In this document: in pieces, positions 55,501-64,000 of the stretch
How the letters are laid out: the number at the start of each line of letters is the position of its first letter
Position numbering within the stretch: the stretch's first letter is position 1
NCBI GenBank assembly: GCA_012932865.1
Contig: SAXG01000003.1
Span: forward strand, 1 to 64,000
From: Amylostereum areolatum
Lineage: Eukaryota; Basidiomycota; Agaricomycetes; Russulales; Stereaceae
Length of the DNA: 64,000 nucleotides
Direction: 5' to 3'
The notes under the pieces: model-generated
Seen by the model: the letters and a program-made list of their open reading frames with translations, nothing else
Databases searched by the model: none
Told to the model about the DNA's origin: nothing
Made by a program: the position numbers and the translations under genes

Positions 55501-56036
55501 GCTGCCAACGATTTGGACCCTTCGAGATCGTTGACGTCATTAGCCCAGTGAACTACCGCCTGAAGCTGCCGAAGACGTGGAGAATTCACCCAGTCTTCCA
55601 TGCTTCGCTGCTCACCACGTACAAGGAGACAACGGCACATGGTCCAAACTATGAACAACCACCACCTGACCTCGTTGACGACGAAGAAGAATATGACGTT
55701 GAAGACATCATCGACTCGAAGCCGACCCGCAACAAGAAAGGCATACAATACCTCGTCAAGTGGGCAGGCTATCCTGACTCCGAGAATACCTGGCTCCCTC
55801 GCTCCTCGCTCTCAAAGGTCACCGACATGATCGACGCCTTCCACAAACGCCATCCAAATGCGCCCCGCCCTGTGCGTTCCCTCGGCATCTCCTTTGACGA
55901 TTTTCTCGCATCTACCCTTGCAGATGACATCGCGCTCCAGGCGAAAGCGCGTCTTAAAAGGGGGGTAATGTCACGGATCGCTCCATTTCTCTCTTCGTTT
56001 GCAGACCTCGTACACGCGACGTGTCACGGCACATGA
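52516..56036 (+). pseudogene. pol: TE1b Pol remnant with several frameshifts
   Basis: Reverse transcriptase through chromodomain of the TE1 family on the plus strand. Against the intact TE1 pol I see single-base insertions near 52940, 53775 and 54001, and single-base losses near 54840 and 55508, each breaking the frame. The RT block 53022-53780 is still open with the YMDD site; the integrase core (KIISDRGPQFAGQV, YHPQTDGQTERE) and chromodomain (YDVEDIIDSKP) are readable in later frames. Not functional as it stands. Confidence 0.85.
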
Positions 56037-56388
56037 CTTTCCCTCGCATCACATGCTTCAATGACGTCATTGCCCGGACTTCCGAGCGGGGTTCCGCATC
56101 CTTATCTATGACATCACTGCTCTGGACCTTCGTCCTCCGCCCCATGACTCCTTTCCTATTGTTCCCCCCGCTCGCACCACTATCGCATCGCATCGCACCA
56201 TCGTTCCCACTTGTATATAAGGACAGTGTTTCTCTTCCCTTTTCCCTAGACTGTCCATCTCGTCATACGGTACTGTAGTGCACGTTGCACTACCCTAGAC
56301 CCTGGCACTCTCAAATCTATTTTCTTCTCGCTCCTCCCATTGTCGCGACTTAGGCGGTTCATCGGTCTCATAAACTGTGTTTCTGACA
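55969..56388 (+). repeat. TE1b 3' LTR
   Basis: 420 bp in plus orientation (TGTCACGG to TTTCTGACA), inverted relative to the TE1-family LTR at 57872-58291. Confidence 0.9.
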
Positions 56389-56663
56389 GGGTCGAGGGTT
56401 TCGGCGTCTTCCTTCTCGTCTTCGTCGGCGAAGAGTTCCATGCGGCGATGCGTGGCCCAGGCTTTCGCCGTGTCGTCCTCCATCAGGCTGAGGAGGAGCA
56501 TCATCTTGGCGTCATCTGTGGCATAAACATCCTTGTTAACGCGCAGGAACATGCGGAGCTCGAGGGAGAACCGGAGGGTGTCGCGTCTATCGCCTTTGAA
56601 TGGCTTTGGCTTGGGGCCGATCTCCCGCTTGGAGACAGCGGGTTTGGATTCGGCGTCGGACAT
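56389..56663 (-). pseudogene. gag: TE1c Gag, truncated at residue ~93
   Basis: Starts MSDAESKPAVSKREIGPKPK and is nearly identical to TE1 Gag until the junction with the TE1b LTR, after which the frame reads LTR sequence. Confidence 0.88.
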
Positions 56664-57871
56664 CTTGTCGAAGGGGAGGGGGATGGTGAGGGATTGGGTG
56701 AGTTCTTGATCAAGGTGGCGTAGGGTTTCTCGTCGGCGTTCTTCTGCTTCTTCAACTTCGTCCTCAACTTGTTTTGTGACAAGGAAGTCGGCGGGGGTGA
56801 GGAATTGCTGGTTATGATGCCACGACCAGTGATCTTGGACGGGACTGAACGAAGTGGGCTGCCACTCAACTACTGATCGTCCTGGGGTTCCGTTCTTGTT
56901 CCGTCTATAGGCGTACCACTTCCCAGTTGTGTCGTTGTGGTTGATCCCTTCTGGGACTTCGATTACAGTACGTCGACGGGGTGGGGGCGAGTTGGTCGGA
57001 GGGGGGTTCAGGAAGCGCTGTAGAACGTCCGCAGCGGTGGCAAAATCCGATTCCTCGACGTAGGGTTGTTCGTCGCGGTCGTCGAAGTACCAGTCTCGAC
57101 GTTGCCGGTTTGGCTCGTCGTGCAGCCAACGTACGGATTCCTTAGTCTGTTGCGAGGTGAGGATATAGTATTCTTCGGGACAGTAGTCTCGAAAAACGCC
57201 TGGGGGGAGGTTCGGAGTGGGGGGATGAGGGGCTGTGGAGGACGTGATGATGGTCTAGAAGAAGTCCGCCGTGATGGGGCGACGGCCGAGGAGTTTCTTG
57301 GTGAGGTAGCCAACTTTTACTGCCTGGCGGATCTTATGTTCGTGGTGGCAGCGACGAAGGGTCTTACCCTTGATGGTGGGACGGAGGACTGGTGGCGGGG
57401 TGGATTCGGGGGTCCGGCGGTTAAACTGGGAGACGGAGGTGAAACTGGTTTGGAGGATCGGGTTGGGGGCGTCCTGGATGAGGTATGTGTGGTAGGTGGG
57501 GGCGTGGAGGGTGAATTCAAGGCGTTCGAGGTCTACGTTGATGCACGTAGTGATCCGGACGTATAGGGCAAGGACGACAGTACCGTGATGCTTGTGCCAC
57601 CTCCACTCGAAGATGCGGAAGTTGAGGCCGTGCGCGGTCCAGGGATCTTTCTTGCAGAGGTTCTGTACGGGGACGAGGCAGTTGACGGTGACGGCGTCGG
57701 ACCAAGGGTAGGGGAGTGGTGCGTCGTCGCGGGGGGTGATCGGCTTTCCGTTGAACGGGAGGAAAACCGGTGCGTTCGGGAGGTCCGTGGTGGGAGTTTT
57801 TAACGTCGTAGAGACGGCAGAGGTAGATGGAGAGAGGGGTGCGAGGTAGGCGTAGGGGTAGACTGTCCAGG

Positions 57872-58291
57872 TGTCAGAAACGCAGTTTATGAGACCGATG
57901 AACCGCCTAAGTCGCGACGATGGGAGGAGCGAGAAGAGAATAGATTCGAGAGTGCCGGGGTCTAGGGTAGTGCAACGTGCGCTACAGTACCGTATGACGA
58001 GATGGACAGTCTGAGGAAAAGGGAAAAGGGATACTGTCCTTATATACAAGTGGGAACGATGGTGCGATGTGATGCGATAGTGGTGCGAGCGGGGGGAACA
58101 ATAAGAAAGGAGTCATGGGGAGGAGGACGGGAGTCCGGAGCAATGATGTCATAGATAAGGATGCGGAACGCCGTTCGGGAGTCCGGGCAATGACGTCGTT
58201 GGAGCATGTGATGCGAAGGAAAGTCATGTGCCGTGACGCATCGCGTGTACAAGGTCTGCAAACGAAGAAAGAAATGGAGCGATCCGTGACA
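57872..58291 (-). repeat. TE1c 5' LTR
   Basis: 420 bp, same ends and same promoter/self-priming arrangement as the other TE1 LTRs. Confidence 0.9.
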
Positions 58292-58339
58292 AACGTGGGA
58301 CTTGTCCGTGGAGGACACCGTTATGGACCTCATTGCTTA

Positions 58340-58540
58340 TTCCTCACGGTAGGAGCTCAGACGACTCCCTGAGCCCTGCATCCGACTTTGAAGATTCAGG
58401 CAAAGCGAAGAGGCAAAAGGACGATACTCAATGTATGCCTTACGACGTCAAGATGGGCTCGTATGCCGCCGAAAGACTCTGCCAGTGTCTACCGTGTATG
58501 ATGCACTCGATTGATATTCTCGTTCATGGTAGGCTTACGA
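58340..58540 (+). pseudogene. FunK1-type kinase remnant
   Basis: Plus-strand phrase MPYDVKMGSYAAERLCQC followed by MHSIDILVHG matches the intact gene downstream (MPYDIRMASYAAERLCSL, HALDVLVQ at 60762-60851). Only this piece remains next to the TE1c LTR. It shows that a second FunK1 copy was here and was destroyed. Confidence 0.6.
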
Positions 58541-59446
58541 CGTGATTAATGATTAATGACCCTGCGGGCTGACGGGAGGACGACGTATATGCCATCATGT
58601 GTCACCATCTTGGTTTGAAAGTTGCCATGCCAGACCTTCCTCAGGACCCTGCATATTTGCTTAGCATCAGATAGAACTGTTTCCTTCGATTGTGTATACC
58701 GCTTTTGCCGCTCGATCAGGCCTCTGCGCTCCGTTATGTCCTGGCTACTACTTATCCTTGGCGGAGCATCTTATTGACATCTCGACCCTCGGGGCCTTAA
58801 GCTTTAAGGCCTTTATCGATGTTTCACGTCTTTTATCCATGCATTATATGCGAAAGCCGGCCGACTGTCGAGGTGAACGGTGTCACATGACCGCGACGCG
58901 TTTCATTTAGTCAACACCCAAATTGGCGCGTCGTACAGAAGACTGAATTTATTTGCTAAGATATTATTTCTGAAGCCCTTGATAGCACAACGGCGGGGTC
59001 CCACTTGGAGGAGTCTGGAGCTACGTACTTACAGTATATTATTATATTATGTGTAGCGACAAAGATCGGCTATGTCGGAGTTTGAAATTGCCCAATTAGG
59101 ATCACAATCGACGCCTCGCACTGTTCGTGGTTTCGCACTGTCACCATATAAGAGGTCCACACCTCCTTGCCTTTGACTATCGTCGCCGTCGTCTCCCTTG
59201 TCTTGACCCCCTTCACCTGCTGTCGTTGATCCTCTGGTGAGCGCCATTGGCAAACGACATCCATCGACCCGAACCCTGATCATCTGGGCTGCGTAGCTCT
59301 ATCTCCGACACGAAGAAACCACCTCACAGAAAGCCTCTGCAGTTGCCAGGTTTCACACGTCGGTATGTTTCCACTCATCCCGTGGCATCGACTTTGTTGA
59401 CATTGTCCCACAAGGATCTTCTCAAACTCGTCCATTGCTTTCTTCG
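58541..59446. other. Spacer upstream of the FunK1 gene
   Basis: No gene recognised. ACCATATAAGAGG at about 59143-59155 could be a TATA element for the kinase gene, about 300 bp before its ATG. Confidence 0.4.
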
Positions 59447-62150
59447 ATGGCATCCAGCGGTCTAACGGAAAGACATGATCCACCTAGTTACTCCCGTGAC
59501 TCCCCCTCCCCTCCCAGAGACATCGAAATTCCTAGCCTTAATTCACATCCGCGTGCAACACCCCCTCCATTGAAGATAGATGGCGAGGCCTTGAACTCAA
59601 CTCCCCAATCCGACGGATCAGCCTTGCATTCGTTGAGCGCGGATTTTCCCTCGTTGACGTAAGTCTATCTACTTCTGAAACTGGGCGTATAACTGACACA
59701 TCACATAGGCAACCGTTTGTAGAACCTTGGCTACTTCAGGACATGAAGCGCATGGAAGTGGCCACATTTCCAGACGTCTTGAAGCATATACTGTCCCTCT
59801 GCGTTCCGGAGGGAGACGCTTTCGATAAGGATACACTCCTGACCAATTGTCTAGAAGATGTCATCCCACTGTGTAACGACTCGAAGTTGAGGAAAAGACT
59901 CCGAGCAAAGTACGCTCTCCATTGCGTAGTTCTAGAAAGTTTCATCTACTGAACTCCCGTTACAGCTGTTTTACAGTTGATGACGAGGAGGAACGATACG
60001 CTCCTTTTGTAGAGTTTGCAAACCTTGCTCTTGACAAATTGGATCGTGCAACTGGTCAGGGTATCTCTACACTACGTCCTCCTCCTGCCTGGGGCTCGGG
60101 AAAGCCTGCGATGTTAGCGCGAAACGATGCACAGGAAATTGTTGCTCACCACAGCACACTGCATGGTGTGCTTAAGACTCAGCGCAAACCGGACGTCGTA
60201 GTCATCTCTGAACACGCCGCCGACAGGGTGTATCCGGATTTTTCAGACCCACATACCCCCCAAGACTCACGAGATGGTCGGTCAACGATCTTGAGGGAAG
60301 CTCCCCCGTCGGGTGCGGCATTCAAGTGGTCCGAGATCTTAACGCTCTTCGAATTCAAGAAAGGTCAGAAGAAGCTGGACGAACCTCCGAAGAAGTACAA
60401 GAAAGGTGTAGAATACAAGGACTGGACGTATACTCCGTGGAAGGGCGGACGTTTTCACAAGTTCCTCACAGGGGGGACGGCTTACCCAAATCGCAGCTCT
60501 TTATCGTATATTCATTCCCCTGGTAAGTCTCCTTCTCATCCACTTCGAGGATCTCATGTCTTACAACGAATCAGCGGACCCCAGCACCCATGAACCAGAA
60601 GAATTGACCAGTCTCCCATCTGATCCGGGTAAGTCATGCGTCAGTTATCAGTCAGCTAGCTTGCTGACGATATCACCAGCTCGGGGTACGAAACGCAAGC
60701 TTCCTGTTAATCTAGATGAATATGGTCCCGCTGGCTCGAAAAGAGCAAGACCGAATAATATGCCTTACGACATTAGGATGGCTTCGTATGCCGCAGAGCG
60801 TCTTTGTAGCCTACCTTGCGTAACGCATGCGCTCGACGTGCTCGTGCAAGGTAAGTCGATAACCTCTTGCTATCACTGATTAAATATTCAACACACTGTA
60901 TTTAGATGACATCATGTGGCTTTTTTGGTTCAATAGACAAGGTGTTGTCCAAACCGATGGGCTAAACTGGATCCAAAACCTTCCGTATTTTCTCGTCCTC
61001 CTCTTGGCGATAGGACGGTTCAACAAAAGGAACTGGGGGATACCAGACCAATTTCCCGAACACATACCTTCCAAGGCGGTAGCGCCTACGGTTCTAACCC
61101 CCCCATCAACCATACCACCAAACGTTATAAGTACTCCTGTCACTGAGCCGGCTGCCACGGCTGCCCTGTCGGCTATTGAGCCAAACCTCCCGAGCTCTCC
61201 TCCACAAGCCCCCGAGGCGGTGACTGAGACAGGTCGGTTTACACATCTTCAAACCCCTGTGTCATCTTCGAAGCTCCTTTTCCCCGAACATTCTGAGGTT
61301 CTGGTACCATCTAATGACCCCGATGTGCCTACCAGAACAGTCATCACTCCCGCGAAGACCATCCTCGTCCACTGGGACAAACCCATTCACACGAGATATC
61401 AACTCTTTGGTCGTGCAACCCAGGTCTATTCCGCCACTGAAGAGGGCTCTGGCGATGAACTCATTGTGAAAATCTCCTTCCCGGACAAATCCCGTGTCTC
61501 CGAGTCGAGGATCATCCGTATTGCACAACATGCTGAAGTCGAGCAGAACAAGATCTTCAAAATCGAGGATCATCTACCAAACTTGATCTGCACTATGGAT
61601 GTGCCAGGCTCTGACACGGGCAATATTCGAGACAGCGTAGGCCTGATGAAAACGGAGACGGAGTCCGCCCGTCGCCGCGTCGCTCGAGTGTTGGTTTTCG
61701 CCAAAATCGAGGAGATTGTCGTCGTTCGGGATCATGATTTTATGCGATGCTGGCTAGAGATCCTCCACTGTAAGCATGTATTTTCAACTATCGTGTCATT
61801 TCTAACGTCTTTTCCTCAGGTCACTACCTCCTCTGGCAGGCTGGAGTATACCATAATGATCCAAGCGTGGGCAACATTGGCGTACGCAAGATCAACGGCG
61901 TCTATCGTGGCGTTTTGAACGACTGGGATCTCGCAACCATCTTGGGCCTTTCGTTCCCCTTAGGCTTGGAGCGCACGGGCACTTTGCCGTTTATAGCAAT
62001 CGAACTGCTATGCGCTGAATACTGGGAGGGCAAGATCCGCCGCCTTTATCGCCACGATATGGAGGGCTACATCTGGAAATTGCCTTGGATATCCCTTCAA
62101 TATGATGGCGAGAAAAGGATTCCACACCCTTTATGCCTCGAGTGGGCGAA
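59447..62150 (+). pseudogene. FunK1 fungal-type protein kinase, 3' end replaced by a TE2 LTR
   Basis: Kinase of the Agaricomycete-specific FunK1 group, role unknown. The start at 59447 (MASSGLTERHDPPSYSRD) leads across an intron (GTAAGT at 59659) into QPFVEPWLLQDMKRMEVATF, NCLEDVIPLCNDSKLRKRLR, FVEFANLALDKLDRATG, MPYDIRMASYAAERLCSL and WLFWFNRQGVVQTDG, the FunK1 N-terminal region. A Pro/Thr-rich linker precedes the kinase fold: ELIVKISFPDKSR (likely ATP-site Lys), then across a last intron LLWQAGVYHNDPSVGNI (catalytic loop, HND for HRD) and GVLNDWDLATI (DFG equivalent). The protein breaks off at HPLCLEWANV, where the LTR begins at 62151; the C-terminal lobe end is missing. Introns at about 60527, 60630, 60851 and 61770 have good signals. 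Confidence 0.8.
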
Positions 62151-62607
62151 TGTCATGAACGGTCTATAATTTTCTTTTTACTTTACATCGGTTACACGCT
62201 TTAGGACTTATTGGCTTATCACCGGCCCGGCTCCACTTCGGCCCGGACCCGGTTCATCTATATCCCACCCGGGCCCACGTGACTCATCTCGGCCCGGGTC
62301 TGACTCCTTTCCCCTGACTCATGCTGTACAATACTGACTCATGCTGTGCTCTTTTACATACGACTGCTTACTTATACTTGGTCTGCTTACTGATCGCCGT
62401 GTATTGGTTGCTTACCTAAGTCTCTCTCCTCTCATGTATATAAGGCTCCCTCTCGCTGTACATGGTCCCTATCTCGAGCTAGTCAATTCTACCGACTTTG
62501 CTTGCTTTCCCTTGTCTGTCGCCGTGTCTGATCGGCTCCCCTCTGTCGTCCTCTTCCTCTGTCAGCTTTGTCGTAACTTGGTGCTGTCGCACTAGTCGTT
62601 GCTGACA
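62151..62607 (+). repeat. TE2c 5' LTR
   Basis: 457 bp, TGTCATGAACGG to GTCGTTGCTGACA. TATATAA at 62437-62443 and predicted RNA start at 62471. Confidence 0.92.
62437..62443 (+). promoter_or_regulatory. TE2 LTR TATA box
   Basis: TATATAA, 27 nt before ATCTCGAGCT (62471-62480), the same spacing as in TE1. Confidence 0.7.
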
Positions 62608-62609
62608 TA

Positions 62610-62619
62610 AGCTCGAGAT
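62610..62619 (+). other. TE2 self-priming primer-binding site
   Basis: AGCTCGAGAT starts 2 nt after the 5' LTR and is the perfect reverse complement of ATCTCGAGCT at the predicted RNA 5' end (62471-62480). The TE1 site has the same length and spacing but an unrelated sequence. Confidence 0.75.
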
Positions 62620-63078
62620 CTGTTTACTCTTGCACCACCCTACGACCGTCCCTACGTACTGTAGCGTAGTAGTAGTAGTACCCGTCTGGTACTGACCTTG
62701 TTCTTCCCCCGTGCCGCCCTAGACCGTTGCCCCCAGAGTACGCGACTCGTTACCCTGACATTGTGGTCGTGCGCACGTATACCGGTGCCGGCTTGACGTT
62801 TCCTCGAAACGTTACACCTACTCGAGACTCTCCAATACCAGGAGTTGAAAGCTCAGAGGTGACAGTAGAAGGTGCACCTTTGGTGTAGGAAACGAGTAAA
62901 AGCGGCGAAAGGAAAGCGGTTTAGGAAGTCTTTGGGCTCGTGTCCCCTAGACGAAGAGACAGCCAACAGGTCGAGAAGACTGAGGCAGACCGTCTTGCGA
63001 TCTCATAACAGAACCACCTTCCCTCGACAAAATCTTCCCTTGCCGCACAGAGTAACCATTTCGACTGGGGGCTCGTGC

Positions 63079-63480
63079 ATGGAAGATTGGCGCTCGCAAG
63101 TACAAGAATTCATCCCCATCAGCCACGACACTATCATCTCCCTCATCAACGAATCTAAAGACCCTTGGGCCTGGCACAATTGGAAGGTCGCCCTCGGCGT
63201 AGAAGAACTTGAAGACTCCATCATAGACATCCACTTCTATCGCCTCAAAATAAGCGAACAAGGAAACGGAAACCTCTACGTCTACTCCTGCCCATACGTC
63301 ACCTACCGCTACAAACTCGAGCAACCCCCAAAATCCTTCTACGCGCCCAACGAGAAAATACCAGTAGACACTCGACACACCCACCGCCTCCTTACACCAG
63401 GCAACACCCCCAGCCCCACACCAGAGCCAGAGGTCATCGACCTCACCCAGCCAGAGGTCATCGACCTCACCCACTTATAA
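63079..63480 (+). CDS. TE2 leader ORF (ORF0) ending in tandem SUMO-interacting-type motifs
   Basis: 133-codon frame opened by the first and only ATG of the 1.3-kb leader (GTGCATGG, G at +4). It starts MEDWRSQVQEFIPISHDTII, continues KDPWAWHNWKVALGVEELED, IDIHFYRLKISEQGNGNLYV and PPKSFYAPNEKIPV, and ends PEVIDLTQPEVIDLTHL. VIDLT occurs twice (63433-63447, 63457-63471) in a 24-bp tandem repeat and matches the core of classical SUMO-interacting motifs. The TAA stop is in phase with gag; the following 102 codons are open (SDSSSDSDTDVEDE, WYFANESQDDLTEADF) without ATG until the gag start. No domain recognised; a loose resemblance to the TE1 leader frame (KDPW, then LYV) may or may not be homology. 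Confidence 0.65.
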   Translation: MEDWRSQVQEFIPISHDTIISLINESKDPWAWHNWKVALGVEELEDSIIDIHFYRLKISEQGNGNLYVYSCPYVTYRYKLEQPPKSFYAPNEKIPVDTRHTHRLLTPGNTPSPTPEPEVIDLTQPEVIDLTHL

Positions 63481-63786
63481 ACAATTCCCTCGTTCGGACT
63501 CAACGGCTCCGACTCCAGTTCTGACTCCGACACCGACGTTGAGGACGAAAACTGCTACATATATCCCCTCCCTCTAGGCTTCACTGAACGAGGAAACGAC
63601 TTCTTTGTCCAACTCGGAGACACCACTGTCGAAGTCGCCTTTGTAGCAACCCAAACAAGTGGCATCAGTTGGTACTTCGCCAACGAAAGCCAAGACGACC
63701 TCACTGAAGCCGACTTCAACCTCATCGCCGCCTCCGCCCTACCGCCTGTCACTGACGAAGACTTCTCCGACCTCGACGAACCAATC

Positions 63787-64000
63787 ATGGCTGCCCAGTG
63801 GATCCGCACCGACCCCCAACCCCCTCTCCCCGCCGAACTTGCCAACTGCACCGAAATCGGTGGAACATGGAACATCGTCATCGGCCAAACTGGCTCTCCC
63901 ATCCAACACATGAATAACGGCACCGACGATGCCTGGCTCATGGAAGTAAATGGCCAATGGGTCGCCATCCCTGCCGTGCTTGTTGCTGCCCTCAACCTGC
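63787..64000 (+). CDS. gag: TE2c Gag, N-terminal part
   Basis: Starts MAAQWIRTDPQPPLPAELAN and is essentially identical to TE2 Gag (39053) until the right edge of the window. Confidence 0.92.
   Translation, partial: MAAQWIRTDPQPPLPAELANCTEIGGTWNIVIGQTGSPIQHMNNGTDDAWLMEVNGQWVAIPAVLVAALNL

Larger units (their letters stand above)
52516..56388 (+). mobile_element. TE1b: plus-strand 3' half of a TE1-family element
   Basis: Begins within pol (equivalent to about 35735 of TE1, just after the protease), with no gag and no 5' LTR, and ends in a complete LTR at 55969-56388. The purine tract AAAAGGGGGGTAATG abuts the LTR. It is followed directly by a minus-strand TE1 gag fragment, consistent with insertion into another TE1 copy. 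Confidence 0.85.
56389..58291 (-). mobile_element. TE1c: minus-strand 5' fragment of a third TE1-family copy
   Basis: Reading leftward: 5' LTR (58291-57872), the self-priming PBS (TGGACAGTC directly inside), the AUG-free leader, and the first 93 codons of gag (56663 to about 56389) up to DAETLDP, where it meets the plus-strand TE1b LTR. The leader keeps the absence of ATG and the TAG that separates the leader frame from gag. Likely the host element into which TE1b inserted; its left half is missing. Confidence 0.85.
62151..64000 (+). mobile_element. TE2c: 5' part of a TE2 copy, continuing past the window
   Basis: The only TE2 copy here with its 5' end: LTR (62151-62607), self-priming PBS (62610-62619), leader ORF (63079-63480), an AUG-free in-frame spacer, and gag from 63787 to the right edge. 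It inserted into the 3' coding end of the FunK1 gene. Confidence 0.92.

Noticed and set aside
62947..63474. 175-codon minus-strand frame opposite the TE2 leader ORF
   Set aside because: Low-complexity Val/Asp/Trp-rich antisense of ORF0, with no independent support.
1..64000. CRISPR arrays, operons, ribosome-binding sites, phage genes
   Set aside because: The sequence is eukaryotic (spliced fungal genes); no regularly spaced repeats or prokaryotic genes were seen.

Overview
The window looks like nuclear DNA of an Agaricomycete (mushroom-forming basidiomycete), probably a polypore relative. The evidence is intron-dense genes with short introns (about 50-75 bp, usually GTRNGT...YAG), GC-rich coding sequence, and families expanded in that class: GMC oxidoreductase, QDE-1-type RNA-dependent RNA polymerase, F-box proteins, FunK1 fungal-type kinase and chromodomain Ty3/gypsy elements. 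No prokaryotic features, rRNA genes or CRISPR arrays are visible. Splice sites were chosen by eye from GT/AG signals, phase and family motifs.

Left part, 1-27 kb, is gene space. In order: GMC oxidoreductase (minus, cut by the left edge); two tail-to-tail 7TM-like paralogues, the first apparently broken; a BUD6/AIP3 actin regulator; a large RdRP of the RNA-silencing pathway (eight exons, 1220 aa); a small conserved protein; mitochondrial ribosomal protein uL23m; a METTL21/EFM-type lysine methyltransferase; a GH16 glucanase gene that has lost its catalytic core; and two F-box-like genes. Several neighbours are divergent pairs sharing short promoters.

Middle and right part, 27-64 kb, is mobile-element territory built on host-gene debris. 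A 1134-bp hAT-like element with a perfect 8-bp target duplication sits in an exon of a P-loop gene. Two copies of a tRNA-derived SINE-like repeat follow. Two chromovirus families occur. TE1: a full-length copy on minus at 31867-38963, a broken plus-strand 3' half at 52516-56388 and a minus-strand 5' fragment at 56389-58291. TE2: a copy lacking its 5' LTR at 38964-44931, an error-ridden copy at 49043-52515 beside a 25-N gap, and the 5' part of a copy from 62151 to the right edge. Between them lies a DNA transposon gene that fuses a Ulp1-like (SUMO-protease type) domain to a DDE transposase, and a FunK1 kinase gene truncated by a TE2 LTR.

The most interesting signal is in the retroelement leaders. 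Both families appear to self-prime as Tf1 does: a 10-nt sequence placed exactly 27 nt after TATATAA in the LTR is perfectly complementary to a site 2 nt after the 5' LTR. Both have a leader of about 1.3 kb nearly purged of AUG. TE1 has none in any frame in either copy. TE2 has one, which opens a 133-aa leader ORF ending in two tandem VIDLT motifs, the canonical SUMO-interacting core. In both families the leader frame is in phase with gag and separated from it by one stop codon, and gag ends at TTTTTGA with pol in the -1 frame. I did not recognise this combination as a described system.
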